The notes beneath the pieces were generated by a model, which made no database searches, had not been told where the DNA came from, and was given only the letters and a program-made list of their open reading frames with translations. DNA of 59,598 bases, taken from assembly GCA_012513605.1 (NCBI GenBank), contig JAAZBV010000079.1, forward strand, positions 1-59,598, written 5' to 3'. The position numbers and the translations under genes were made by a program. Below, piece by piece: positions 35,560-44,536 of this stretch; the first letter of the stretch is position 1; every line of letters starts with the position of its first letter. This stretch comes from Desulfatiglans sp. (GTDB taxonomy: Bacteria; Desulfobacterota; DSM-4660; Desulfatiglandales; HGW-15).

Positions 35560-35640
35560 CGTCATTCCAGCGAAGGCGGGAATCTATAAAGGTAAATAAA
35601 AACTTAAAACAACTGGATACCCGCCTGCGCGGGTATGACG
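35560..35640. repeat. Palindromic repeat element (REP/nemis-like)
   Basis: CGTCATTCCAGCGAAGGCGG at the left and CCCGCCTGCGCGGGTATGACG-like sequence at the right are inverted partners about 80 bases overall. This pattern (CGTCATTCC...GGAATGACG with an internal GC-rich dyad) is a common dispersed palindromic repeat in Gram-negative genomes. It lies between the lipoprotein gene and the sigma-factor gene. Confidence 0.65.
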
Positions 35641-35694
35641 GATTAATCGTGATTAATTTATTTGTTTTATAACTGACAGGAATTTTTATATTAA

Positions 35695-35709
35695 TATGGA
35701 ATTTCCATA
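35695..35709 (+). promoter_or_regulatory. Palindrome at the start of the sigma-factor gene
   Basis: TATGGAA and TTCCATA flank one T and end three bases before the ATG, where a ribosome-binding site should be and none is seen. It may be an operator or an mRNA hairpin. CTGACA at 35673-35678 and TATGGA at 35695-35700, 16 bases apart, could be a weak promoter giving an almost leaderless mRNA. Confidence 0.4.
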
Positions 35710-35712
35710 ACA

Positions 35713-36237
35713 ATGGATAAAAACCTCTCAGACATTGAACTCATTAAGCTTGCCAATAAAGGCGAAGAATCTGCCATGAACACCCTTTATTATCGTTACA
35801 GAGAATGGGTTTACGGGCTTGCATTCAGGCTATGTGGTAATAAAGAGGATGCTTTAGATGTATTGCAGGAGGTATTTATATACTTCTTTAACAAATTCCC
35901 CGGGTTTGAGTTACGAAGCGTCCTTAAGACCTTTTTATATCCTGTAGTAAAAAACACTGCTATCAGCCAAATCCGAAAAAAAAGAAAGGTTGTTCCCCTT
36001 GATGAATCATATGCCCAAAGCATCCCGGATGAAAGTATTGACCGGGATGCCGGGCTCAGGGATCTCTCTGAGTATATGGAAGGATTCTCAAGGGAAGATA
36101 AGGAACTTGTGTTCCTCAGATTTTATGATGAGTTGCAGCTTACTGAGATTTCTGAGGTATTCAAGGTCCCGGTAGGAACAGTTAAGTCCCGTTTAAACAG
36201 GCTGTTAGGGCGGTTAAGGGAAAAAGTTAATAAATGA
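35713..36237 (+). CDS. ECF-type RNA polymerase sigma factor
   Basis: 174 residues. Region 2 (ANKGEESAMNTLYYRYREWV then DALDVLQEVFIYFF) and region 4 (ELQLTEISEVFKVPVGTVKS then RLNRLLGRLREK) are present and region 3 is absent, the ECF layout. It directs RNA polymerase to a small regulon in response to an envelope signal. It is followed by a gene for a membrane protein with a cytoplasmic N-terminus, the usual place for its anti-sigma factor. The start has no Shine-Dalgarno sequence. Confidence 0.93.
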   Translation: MDKNLSDIELIKLANKGEESAMNTLYYRYREWVYGLAFRLCGNKEDALDVLQEVFIYFFNKFPGFELRSVLKTFLYPVVKNTAISQIRKKRKVVPLDESYAQSIPDESIDRDAGLRDLSEYMEGFSREDKELVFLRFYDELQLTEISEVFKVPVGTVKSRLNRLLGRLREKVNK

Positions 36238-36242
36238 TAATC

Positions 36243-36325
36243 AGGGTTCAAGGGTTCGAGGGTTCCAGGGGTCAAGTAAAAGCTTTTAAAAATCACTTGA
36301 ATCCTTGAATTCTTTCTCCCAAATA
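36243..36325. repeat. Degenerate inverted repeat after the sigma-factor gene
   Basis: GGGTTCAAGGGTTCGAGGG is followed by GGGGTCAAGT and, after a short AT-rich loop, ACTTGAATCCTTGAATTC, the inverted partner. It is an imperfect hairpin or small repeat element in the sigma/anti-sigma gap and could lower expression of the downstream genes. Confidence 0.5.
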
Positions 36326-36440
36326 ATTCTCCCCCCTATTGTAAGCTACTGTGGAGGATAGGTGGAGAAAAGAACAAAAAATAAAAAATTATGGAACCTT
36401 TTTGGGGTTTAATGCGCTTAACCATTCAAAGGGTAAAAAA

Positions 36441-37190
36441 ATGACAGATGAAAAGAATAATAAAAATGAAGAATTATTTCTTGCTGATCTGGAAGCTCAG
36501 AGGACCGGTGAGGAAAATGGTTCTTCAATACAACCTGATGAGCAGGCCGCTGATGATCTGAAAAATATATCTGGGCTGTTCAAGGCAGCAAGGCCTGATC
36601 CGGATGATATATCAGAGTCAGTTGATAATGCTGTGCTGGGATATATAAGAGAGAAAAGCAGGGAGATCAGGAGAGATCGTAAAGTTGTCCATTTATTCCC
36701 GCGTTATAAATGGGCTGCAGCAGCCGTTATGGGAGTTCTTGTATGCGTAGTGTCAATCAATCTACTCTATGAAAAAGATAAAACTGCAGAAAAAATCCTG
36801 AGCAAAAATATTACAACAGTACCAGCAGTATTATCTGTGAAAAAGGATGGAAAAGAATATTTTGCAGTTAACAACAACCAGTCTGCAAGGATAAAGCCCG
36901 CAATTGGTGAGTTAAAGCAGGATAAACCAGTCCTGAAGATGGTCAGTGCAGAAACCCATGTTAAAAAATCTATAAAAGAAAAACTTGATTCCATGCCTGC
37001 TCCATCAGCAAAAGACATTGATGGAAACGGCAGGATAGACATCATTGATGCCTATTTATTGAATCAAAAAATATCAAACGGAACTGTCACTTCTAAAGAA
37101 CTGGACATGAACAGGGATGGATTGATCAATAATGAGGACATAGAAGATATAGCATACACAGCAGTATCCCTGAAAAGGAGTGAGGTATGA
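36441..37190 (+). CDS. Membrane-anchored probable anti-sigma factor with a periplasmic dockerin domain
   Basis: About 249 residues. An acidic cytoplasmic N-terminus (1-95) precedes a single membrane helix (YKWAAAAVMGVLVCVVSINL, about 95-115). The outer part ends in a type I dockerin: two calcium loops, DIDGNGRIDIIDAYLL and DMNRDGLINNEDIEDI, at about 195-240. Position next to an ECF sigma gene and the topology suggest an anti-sigma factor, but no zinc or Asiatic fold signature was recognised. Dockerins bind cohesins, and the next gene encodes a cohesin-like protein. ATG 36441 (AAAGGG upstream) is preferred over GTG 36351. Confidence 0.72.
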   Translation: MTDEKNNKNEELFLADLEAQRTGEENGSSIQPDEQAADDLKNISGLFKAARPDPDDISESVDNAVLGYIREKSREIRRDRKVVHLFPRYKWAAAAVMGVLVCVVSINLLYEKDKTAEKILSKNITTVPAVLSVKKDGKEYFAVNNNQSARIKPAIGELKQDKPVLKMVSAETHVKKSIKEKLDSMPAPSAKDIDGNGRIDIIDAYLLNQKISNGTVTSKELDMNRDGLINNEDIEDIAYTAVSLKRSEV

Positions 37191-37660
37191 TGAGGATATT
37201 TTTACTCATAATATCATTAAATTTTATTATATCTTCTTCTGCCTTTGCCGAAAGTCCGGAGGAAGCAGACTGTAAAGGAAAAATTAGTTTCAGTACTGCT
37301 GAGGTATATGTTGACAGTAATAAAGATGCACTTACAGCATATCAGATTGATATCAGGTACGACAAAGAAAAGATAAGGATAGTGGGCCTTGAGGGAGGAG
37401 CAGACGGATTTAATAAGCCACCATTTTATGATCAGGCGGGACTTGAAGGCGGGCATATAATTATAGCTGCCTTTGTAAGTGATGATATACAGGCTAAAAA
37501 GGGCGGTTCAAGGGTTGCCAGGCTTCATCTCCAGACAACCGGATGCCCGCCATTTGAGCTTAAAACCGAACCAATGGCAGCAGCAAAACCCGGGGGAAAG
37601 AGTATTCCTATTAAGGTTAAAATAGATATTAACAACAGGCAGAGTTTTGATAACAGGTAA
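37187..37660 (+). CDS. Secreted cohesin-like protein
   Basis: 157 residues with a signal peptide cleaved after SSAFA. The rest reads as one cohesin-type beta-sandwich: KISFSTAEVYVDSNKDALTA, then YQIDIRYDKEKIRIVGLEGG, then PPFYDQAGLEGGHIIIAAF and VARLHLQTTG. Cohesins bind dockerins with calcium. It overlaps the dockerin gene by four bases, strong evidence that the two proteins work together. It has no membrane anchor of its own. Confidence 0.72.
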   Translation: MMRIFLLIISLNFIISSSAFAESPEEADCKGKISFSTAEVYVDSNKDALTAYQIDIRYDKEKIRIVGLEGGADGFNKPPFYDQAGLEGGHIIIAAFVSDDIQAKKGGSRVARLHLQTTGCPPFELKTEPMAAAKPGGKSIPIKVKIDINNRQSFDNR

Positions 37661-37687
37661 CAACACACTAATATCAGGAGGACGAGA

Positions 37688-39961
37688 ATGAAACGGAAAT
37701 GCCTGGATCTTTTATTTGTCACTATACTTTTTATTATATCTCTGCAAATTTTTCCAGGATGCATAGAAAAAGTTTCTATTACCCCTGATAAAAAGATTGA
37801 AATAACTGTAGCCCCTGATTCTTCTGGAGATGAAGATAACTATGACTATGCAATGAAGCGGAAAGCTGACATGTCTGCGAGTGATGAGGCTAACTACCAG
37901 CCAAAGTTTTCAGAGGTTGAGTATGCTGAGCGGAGGTCAGAAGTTGAATACTCTGCACGTGCGAAAGCAGAGGAAATGGTAAGAGTAAGATTATTTAAAG
38001 GAAATAAGTTGACCTTGGAAGAAGGACAATACAGACAAAATACAGAATCATCATTTAAAGATGAAGCTCTTGGCTCCGAACTATGGATAATTGAAAAGAA
38101 TCCTTCAGTCATAGGAGAAGAATACAAGACAGAATCTCCAAAACTTGTTTGTTCGCTTCCTGGTCAAAATGAAGTCATTTTACCTCTTGAACATACCAGT
38201 GTAGATGCCCACATCTCAGGTTATATAGCCACAGTGAATGTACTTCAGAAATATCATAACCCCTACAGTGAGAAGATTGAGGCTGTTTATATATTTCCAT
38301 TGCCACAGAATGCTGCTGTAACCGATTTTGTTATGATAATAGGTGACCGGAAGATCAGAGGGCTTATTCGTGAAAAAGAGGAGGCCAAGAGGATTTATGA
38401 GGAGGCAAGATCACAGGGATACAGGGCATCCCTTTTAACACAGGAGCGTCCAAATATTTTTAAACAGAGTGTGGCAAATATAGAGCCCGGAAAAAGGATT
38501 GATATCAGTATTACCTTCTTTAATCCCCTTAAATATGAAAATGGGGAGTTTGAGTTTGTATTTCCAACGGTTGTGGGGCCACGCTTTAACCCTCCCGGAA
38601 GCAATACAGGTATAGGTGCTGTGGGTAGGGGAGCACATGGTAATTCAGGGCAAGAGACAGATGTCCATTACCTTAAGCCTGGTGAGACTTCAGCACATGA
38701 TATATCCATTAATGTTGATATTGATGCAGGTGTGAGTATTGAAAATGTGTACAGTAATTCCCATGTCATAAAAGTGAATAATAAGGCCCCTTCTCATGCC
38801 ATTGTCACCCTCAGCCCAAATGACATGGTTCCTAATAAGGATTTTATTCTGAGGTATAAAACATCCGGTAATGAAGTGAAGACAGCAATGATGGTTCATA
38901 AGGGAGAAAAAGACACCTATTTTTCTCTTCTGCTTCAGTCGCCTGATAATTTAAAGAACCTGCCCAGAATACCCCGAGAGATGGTTTTTGTCTTGGATTG
39001 TTCCGGAAGTATGGATGGGAAGCCTATTTCAAAGGCCAAGGAGGCTGTAACAAGGGCGCTTAAAAATCTTGATAAGAACGACACATTCCAGATAATACAG
39101 TTTTCATCAAGCGCATCATCACTTGGGCCAAACCCTATAGAAGCAAACCCTGAGAATGTGAAAAAAGGTCTTCAGTATCTTAATTCGCTTTACAGTGAGG
39201 GTGGCACCATGATGATAGAAGGTATTAAGGCCTCCCTTGATTTCCCTCATGATAAAAGAAGATTGCGCATTGTTTCATTCATGACAGATGGTTATATAGG
39301 TAATGAAGATGAGATACTTGCTGCCATCCATGAAAGGCTTGGTGAATCCAGGATATTCAGTTTTGGTGTGGGTAACTCTGTTAACAGGTATCTGCTTGAA
39401 CAAATGGCATTAATGGGTAGAGGGGCTGTTGCCTATGTCGGGCTTGATGAATCGGCCGGTGAGGCAGTTGATCGTTTTTATGATGTGGCGACCCATCCGG
39501 CAATGGCCAATATAGATATAGACTGGGGAAACCTTGAGGTCGAAGATGTGTACCCAAAAAGAATACCTGATCTGTTTGTAGGTCGCCCAATTATGATAAC
39601 CGGAAAATTAAAAAATACCGAGAAAGGCAGAATAAGGATAAATGGACAGGTGGGCAGGAATGAATCCTATGTTGATGTGGCGGTTGATCCAAATAACAGT
39701 GAAGCCAAACACTCTGGGATTCAAAGTGTGTGGGCAAGAAATAAGATAGCTGAGCTTTCAAACAGAGAGAGCTACAACCCGAGCGATAGACTGAAAAGCG
39801 AGATAATAGCAACCTCAATTAATTACAACCTTATTTCGCAGCATACAGCCTTTCTGGCAGTAGACAGCCTTGAGAGAACAGAAGGTGATCATGGATACAC
39901 GATTGATGTTCCTGTGCCTGTACCTGATGGTGTTAAATATGGAACAACAGTTACGAATTAG
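37688..39961 (+). CDS. VIT/VWA-domain lipoprotein (inter-alpha-trypsin inhibitor heavy-chain-like)
   Basis: 757 residues. A lipoprotein signal ends at IFPGC (Cys19). A charged linker (about 25-150) is followed by a VIT domain (about 155-310, HISGYIATVNVLQKYHNPYS and QSVANIEPGKRIDISITFF) and a von Willebrand factor A domain from about 430 with an intact metal site (FVLDCSGSMDGKP, then later TDG). A C-terminal beta-rich segment follows. VIT/VWA proteins bind other proteins or matrix through a divalent metal. Its ATG lies 28 bases after the cohesin gene with AGGAGGA upstream. No LPXTG or C-terminal anchor is present. Confidence 0.85.
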   Translation: MKRKCLDLLFVTILFIISLQIFPGCIEKVSITPDKKIEITVAPDSSGDEDNYDYAMKRKADMSASDEANYQPKFSEVEYAERRSEVEYSARAKAEEMVRVRLFKGNKLTLEEGQYRQNTESSFKDEALGSELWIIEKNPSVIGEEYKTESPKLVCSLPGQNEVILPLEHTSVDAHISGYIATVNVLQKYHNPYSEKIEAVYIFPLPQNAAVTDFVMIIGDRKIRGLIREKEEAKRIYEEARSQGYRASLLTQERPNIFKQSVANIEPGKRIDISITFFNPLKYENGEFEFVFPTVVGPRFNPPGSNTGIGAVGRGAHGNSGQETDVHYLKPGETSAHDISINVDIDAGVSIENVYSNSHVIKVNNKAPSHAIVTLSPNDMVPNKDFILRYKTSGNEVKTAMMVHKGEKDTYFSLLLQSPDNLKNLPRIPREMVFVLDCSGSMDGKPISKAKEAVTRALKNLDKNDTFQIIQFSSSASSLGPNPIEANPENVKKGLQYLNSLYSEGGTMMIEGIKASLDFPHDKRRLRIVSFMTDGYIGNEDEILAAIHERLGESRIFSFGVGNSVNRYLLEQMALMGRGAVAYVGLDESAGEAVDRFYDVATHPAMANIDIDWGNLEVEDVYPKRIPDLFVGRPIMITGKLKNTEKGRIRINGQVGRNESYVDVAVDPNNSEAKHSGIQSVWARNKIAELSNRESYNPSDRLKSEIIATSINYNLISQHTAFLAVDSLERTEGDHGYTIDVPVPVPDGVKYGTTVTN

Positions 39962-39992
39962 GATTATCTATAGAGACGGGTTTGTATAATGA

Positions 39993-40017
39993 AGAGACAG
40001 GTTTAAAATCTGTCTCT
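39993..40017 (+). terminator. Hairpin after the VIT/VWA gene
   Basis: AGAGACAG and CTGTCTCT form an 8-base stem around a 9-base loop. A third partial copy (TAGAGACGGGTTT) lies at 39971-39983. There is no T-run; it may be a terminator or a repeat fragment. Confidence 0.35.
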
Positions 40018-40068
40018 ACCGGGCTGAGAAAATGTGTTTTCTGAAAATATGAAAATAAGGAGAATAAC

Positions 40069-40422
40069 ATGTTAGTTAATCTAAAAACCTGTTTTATTAT
40101 TTCCATATTTATTGTCTTTATATTGCCAGATTTTGCGGTGTCTGGCGAAAACAAGATTGAAGAACAGCGAAAATCTTCTGATAAAATGATATTGGAAAAA
40201 ATGCATAAAGAGAAATGTCTGCCCCAGATAGATGAAAGATATTCCATGATGATTTTCGGGCTGAATAGCCACTCTTATCTCATTGATCCTGGAATATTAG
40301 CAAAGAATACACTTGAACCCAATGTACATGCAGAACTAAGGGTTATTAATCCTTACACAAAAAAGGAAATCACCTGGAACAGGATGCCTTGTTTTGTTTC
40401 AAAAAGACAGGAACTAAAATAA
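40069..40422 (+). CDS. Exported protein of unknown function
   Basis: 117 residues. A hydrophobic signal (FIISIFIVFILPDFAVSG) is followed by a charged segment and YSMMIFGLNSHSYLIDPGIL, then ELRVINPYTKKEITWNRMPC. No family is recognised. The ATG at 40069 has AAGGAGAA nine bases upstream. It follows the VIT/VWA gene by about 110 bases on the same strand and could belong to that locus, but a hairpin lies between them. Confidence 0.6.
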   Translation: MLVNLKTCFIISIFIVFILPDFAVSGENKIEEQRKSSDKMILEKMHKEKCLPQIDERYSMMIFGLNSHSYLIDPGILAKNTLEPNVHAELRVINPYTKKEITWNRMPCFVSKRQELK

Positions 40423-40493
40423 TAAAAAAATACGGAACTCAATAACTGTCCCGCTTGAGTAGAACTGAAGTATCTGAGAAGCATGTTTTGAAG

Positions 40494-40531
40494 CCTCCTG
40501 TTCAATTTTTTATGAAGAATTGTCTGGGAGG
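40494..40531 (+). promoter_or_regulatory. Nested hairpin upstream of the outer-membrane protein gene
   Basis: CCTCC and GGAGG enclose a second pair CAATT and AATTG. It lies 80 bases before the start and may influence expression; nothing more can be said. Confidence 0.25.
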
Positions 40532-40611
40532 AATATAAAAATAGTGCCAGTAGAATGTTGAATCGGGTTGTGAATAGTAAATTAATTATACAATTGAAAG
40601 GAGAAAAAAGA

Positions 40612-41160
40612 ATGATGAAAATGTATTTATTGGCAGGGCTATTATTGATAACAACAAGCGTGTTTGCGGAATCACCAACAGATAAAGGCGTATACAGTCT
40701 AGGTGGTTCAATCAGTTACCGGAATATAGATGCTGATGATGGTTTGGATGAAGACCTATATAGCTTTTCCCCATCTGGTCGTTATTTTATTTTTGATAAT
40801 ATTGCATTGGGAGGCTCTGTAACATATGAAAAAACTTCGGGTATCCTTGATACTAAGAGCTATGGAATAGGGCCAAACATAAGATATTATCTCCCTTATA
40901 AAACAATGAATCCTTTTTTTGAGGCTGGTTATTCATATTTAAGGACAAAGTTAGAGACCCCATATGTATCATCAAAAAGGACTTCTAACGAGTTTTCGGT
41001 TGGGTTTGGCCTGGATCTTTTTATTTCCAGGAACGTCTCAATAGAACCAATTGTAAGTTATTCATGGAGGGATTATAAAGATGATCTATCATATTTGATA
41101 GATGATATGGATCAAAAAACATTATACTTTGGTGTAGGTGTTAACCTGTTTATTTTTTAA
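40612..41160 (+). CDS. Outer-membrane beta-barrel protein
   Basis: 182 residues. The signal peptide (MYLLAGLLLITTSVFAES) is followed by alternating strands with Gly and aromatic residues (YSLGGSISYRNI, IALGGSVTYEK, YGIGPNIRYYLPYKTMNPFF) and a terminal strand ending GVGVNLFIF, the aromatic C-terminus required for insertion by Bam. It resembles OmpA/OmpW-like eight-stranded barrels. ATG 40612 has AAAGGAG eight bases upstream; the longer frame starting at 40555 adds residues that do not look like a signal peptide. Confidence 0.85.
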   Translation: MMKMYLLAGLLLITTSVFAESPTDKGVYSLGGSISYRNIDADDGLDEDLYSFSPSGRYFIFDNIALGGSVTYEKTSGILDTKSYGIGPNIRYYLPYKTMNPFFEAGYSYLRTKLETPYVSSKRTSNEFSVGFGLDLFISRNVSIEPIVSYSWRDYKDDLSYLIDDMDQKTLYFGVGVNLFIF

Positions 41161-41434
41161 GAAGGAATTGATTATTTATTGAGGGAGTATTTCAAAGGTA
41201 ATATTATTACATTATAAAATATTCCCTTAGAAAGCCATACCTTATCCTGTTATCATTTCTATTTTCACCATGCTTGATATTTTTCTAAAAAAAGCCTAAG
41301 AATAGACGATTGTATTATTTCAAACACAATGAAATTGAACCTCTTTGCCATTATCGGGAGGAAAAATTGCTCCTATGTAAAATTATAATCTCTAACCCTA
41401 TATCCATATAACTCATGATTAATGGAGGCTCTAC

Positions 41435-43414
41435 ATGCAGGAAAAAATCGACTCTAAGAAAGCTGAAGATGAGATAAAGAGGCTAAAGGAGGAGCTGAAA
41501 AAGCTCAACACTGAAAAGGCACTGCTTGAAGAGAAATATGAATTTTACAGGGCCATCTTTGATAATGCCGGGGTCACAATAAACCTTGTTGATCCTGAGA
41601 CCCTGAAGTTTGTGGAATTCAACAAGAATTCATATGAAAGCCTTGGATATACCCGTGATGAATTTATGAAATTAAATATCCCGGACATTGTGGTGAGTGA
41701 TTCTCTGGGAGGGCCACTTGAAGTGCCTCCGGAAATTTTCGGAAATTCAACCAGCTATGAATCAAGGGTAAAGACAAAAAGCGGGGATAACCAGGATGTG
41801 CTTGTGATAACAAAATACCTGAAAACGAAAGGCAAAACCTTTTTCAATAATGTGGTTACAGATATTACAAGGCTCAAGGAGACAGAGAGGGCGCTTAAAA
41901 AGAGTGAGGAATTCAGTTTCTCTATTCTTGAAAACTCTCCAAGCCCTATAATGGTGATCAACAAAGAGTTCAATATAGAATATGTCAATCCTGCAATGGT
42001 AATCCTTACCGGGTATAATGCAGAAGAGCTTCTTGGGACAACCTTTCCATACCCCTGGGTAGATGAGATTTTTTCAGTTGAAACCTGGAGAGAAGCTACC
42101 TCGAAAGGGGTTAAAAACCAGGAGGCTTCCTTTATAAATAAAAAAGGAGAAAGGTTCTATGTTATTTTCTCTACTACTCCGGTTTATAGAAATGGTGAAT
42201 TTCAATATTCACTAAGTACTGCACTGGATATAACAGAAAGAAAAAGGGCGCAGGAAGAGGAGAAGAATCTCAGGATCAAATATGAAAGGGCACAGAGGAT
42301 GGAGGCCCTTGGCACTTTAGCAGGCGGCATTGCCCATGATTTTAATAATCTGCTCATGGGTATACAGGGAAGGACCTCACTGATGCTTATTGAAAAAAGC
42401 AATCATGACCAGGAATATGAGCACCTGATGGGGATCGAGGAGTATGTGAAAAGCGCCACATCACTTACCCGGCAGCTTCTTGGTTTTGCCAGGGGAGGAA
42501 AATATGAGGTCAAACCTTTAAACCTTAATGAACTGCTTTCTTTAAGCGCTGATATGTTTGGCCGTATGAAAAAGGAGATAAGCATACATAAGAGCCTGGA
42601 GGAGAACCTTTGGACAAGTGAGGTTGACCGTGGGCAGGTAGATCAGGTACTGATGAATATCTTTGTAAATGCATGGCAGGCTATGCCAGGAGGAGGCAAC
42701 CTTTATATTGAAAGTGAAAATATAGAGCTAAAGGAGTCTTTTTATAAGCCTTACAAGGTCAAATCAGGCAGATATGTGAAAATCTCTATTACAGATAATG
42801 GCACAGGAATGGACAAGGCCACCATGGAAAAGATATTTGACCCATTTTTTACCACTAAAGAGATGGGCAGGGGAACAGGCCTTGGTCTTGCCTCTGTTTA
42901 TGGTATCATGAAAAATCACGGGGGATTTGTTGATGTCTACAGTGAAAAGGGTGTAGGCACTATTTTTAAACTCTATTTTCCCGCTTCAGAAAAGGAGGCT
43001 GTAAAAGAGGTCCCTGTAAGCGAGTCGATCATTAAAGGTAGTGGTAAAATACTGCTTGTGGATGATGAAGAGCTGGTTATTGATGTAGGCACGAGGATGC
43101 TTGAAAAACTTGGTTATATAGTCCTTGCCGCTAAAAATGGAAAAGAGGCAATGCAGGTATACCAGGAAAACAGGGATAAGATTGATATGATTATCCTTGA
43201 TATGATAATGCCCGGCATGAATGGCGGGGATGTATTTGAAAAATTAAAAGAGATCAACCCTGAAATTAAAGTCCTCCTTTCTAGCGGGTACAGCATTAAT
43301 GGCCAGGCGGTTCATATACTTGAAAAGGGGTGCAGGGGATTTATACAGAAGCCTTTTGACCTTCAGAAATTGTCTCAGAAAATAAGAGAGGTGCTTGAAG
43401 GAGGCGGACACTAA
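41435..43414 (+). CDS. Hybrid sensor histidine kinase (PAS-PAS-HisKA-HATPase-REC)
   Basis: 659 residues, no membrane helix, so a soluble sensor. A coiled coil (1-45) leads into two PAS domains (about 45-165 and 170-285), the second with a PAC tail. The phosphoacceptor His is in [19 protein letters not shown]-binding boxes are [20 protein letters not shown] and [20 protein letters not shown], and the C-terminal receiver domain has its Asp in [14 protein letters not shown]. The receiver at the C-terminus suggests phosphorelay or self-regulation. The partner is unknown; a sigma-54 activator lies 1.1 kb downstream but has no receiver domain. Confidence 0.95.
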   Translation: MQEKIDSKKAEDEIKRLKEELKKLNTEKALLEEKYEFYRAIFDNAGVTINLVDPETLKFVEFNKNSYESLGYTRDEFMKLNIPDIVVSDSLGGPLEVPPEIFGNSTSYESRVKTKSGDNQDVLVITKYLKTKGKTFFNNVVTDITRLKETERALKKSEEFSFSILENSPSPIMVINKEFNIEYVNPAMVILTGYNAEELLGTTFPYPWVDEIFSVETWREATSKGVKNQEASFINKKGERFYVIFSTTPVYRNGEFQYSLSTALDITERKRAQEEEKNLRIKYERAQRMEALGTLAGGIAHDFNNLLMGIQGRTSLMLIEKSNHDQEYEHLMGIEEYVKSATSLTRQLLGFARGGKYEVKPLNLNELLSLSADMFGRMKKEISIHKSLEENLWTSEVDRGQVDQVLMNIFVNAWQAMPGGGNLYIESENIELKESFYKPYKVKSGRYVKISITDNGTGMDKATMEKIFDPFFTTKEMGRGTGLGLASVYGIMKNHGGFVDVYSEKGVGTIFKLYFPASEKEAVKEVPVSESIIKGSGKILLVDDEELVIDVGTRMLEKLGYIVLAAKNGKEAMQVYQENRDKIDMIILDMIMPGMNGGDVFEKLKEINPEIKVLLSSGYSINGQAVHILEKGCRGFIQKPFDLQKLSQKIREVLEGGGH

Positions 43415-43611
43415 GTAGTGTCTATCTTAAACTTTCGTTTTTGAATTTCCATACTCCTTAACAGAGCTACTGTGGGCAAATGGTCATCCATTAGCGATCA
43501 GCTTCCTGTCCCGCCATAGCCTTGTGCGACGGCGGATCACAGAAAGGTTTCAAACCAAAGAGTTAGCTGAAAGCCCCATCCAGAATTTGCCTCTTTCTGG
43601 ATGGACACTAC
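43415..43611. mobile_element. MITE-like remnant with short terminal inverted repeats
   Basis: A 197-base non-coding segment begins GTAGTGTCTATC and ends with the inverse of GTAGTGTCCATC. An internal perfect 10-base stem (CCATCCAGAA / TTCTGGATGG) lies next to the right end. It starts immediately after the histidine kinase stop codon. There is no transposase gene, so it is a non-autonomous or decayed element. Bases 43612-43828 hold nothing recognisable. Confidence 0.45.
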
Positions 43612-43828
43612 ATAATAATGCCATATCTATGGCCCTTTATGTATTTTCCTGTCATTTTGTTAGCATATATTTTTTATTTTATTATTCAATATGTTACGTC
43701 AAATTAATGGCATGAATTTCGATATCATGGCAACAAATTGGCTTGAATATAATTGCCTCCAATGCGGTTATCTGTATATCAACCTGTTATTACTGGTAAT
43801 TTTATTTATTTTTTGATTGGCATGATTA

Positions 43829-44308
43829 TTGATAGATAAAAGCCAACAGAGTTATAAAACCTGTAATAACAATATAGTAAATTCAGTTGATATAAATATG
43901 AGAGAAAAAGATAAAACAATAACAGCTAAGTTTAACAACACTGACCTGAAAGGCCATAAGTTGATTCAGTTTTCCATGTCAAACAGTGGTGACAGTTCTG
44001 CTATTTTGCAGATAAAACAGATAATAGATGAGACAACTGACACTATCTTTTCCATACATAAGAAAGATCTTCTGGTAAACCCGATAACCTATATTGTCCC
44101 TGCTGTGTGGGGCAGGGTCAAAAAGGGAGACCTGAACCCCAAACAGAAAAATATCTTTCTGTCCATAGAGACAATGGTGAGAAATGTTATAGATATTATG
44201 GAATTTGATGAGCTTACTGACTCACAGCGTTTTTCAATAGAGTATCTCATAAGGGGTCTTGTTATCTCTAAAATTACCTATCTGATTGCCTCATCAAGGT
44301 CAAATTAA
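43829..44308 (+). CDS. Unrecognised protein between the histidine kinase and the sigma-54 activator
   Basis: 159 residues, hydrophilic, no signal peptide and only weakly hydrophobic helices. The C-terminal half (NIFLSIETMVRNVIDIMEFD to IEYLIRGLVISKITYLIASS) is helical. I recognise no family. The TTG start at 43829 has no ribosome-binding site; ATG 43898 is an equally poor alternative. The longer downstream helix region is likely coding because its codon pattern matches the neighbours. Confidence 0.5.
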   Translation: MIDKSQQSYKTCNNNIVNSVDINMREKDKTITAKFNNTDLKGHKLIQFSMSNSGDSSAILQIKQIIDETTDTIFSIHKKDLLVNPITYIVPAVWGRVKKGDLNPKQKNIFLSIETMVRNVIDIMEFDELTDSQRFSIEYLIRGLVISKITYLIASSRSN

Positions 44309-44536
44309 CAGAACACCCTGTGATGTCTGTTGCAGATTGTTACATAAAAAAAGCCTCTTCAGAAAATAGCCCCTTTATTCATAAGATTCTCAATGCTGAG
44401 CTTCATCTTTGTTAAAAAAATACCAAAATATTAATAATATTATTTGCATAATTTATTACATTTTTGTAATCAGTATATGCGTTTGTTTCAATTTTGGATT
44501 CATGTAATTATTAAACAGGGGAAATGAGTAAAATCA

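Noticed and set aside
36243-36325. tRNA-like sequence (GGGTTCGAGG)
   Set aside because: No acceptor stem or anticodon arm can be built around it; it is part of a degenerate inverted repeat.
37688-39961. Sortase-type cell-wall anchoring of the VIT/VWA protein
   Set aside because: There is no LPXTG-like motif, no C-terminal membrane helix and no sortase gene; an N-terminal lipoprotein signal explains its location.
43415-44536. Sigma-54 (-24/-12) promoter near the NifA-like gene
   Set aside because: No GG-N10-GC pair with acceptable flanks was found in the upstream AT-rich region.
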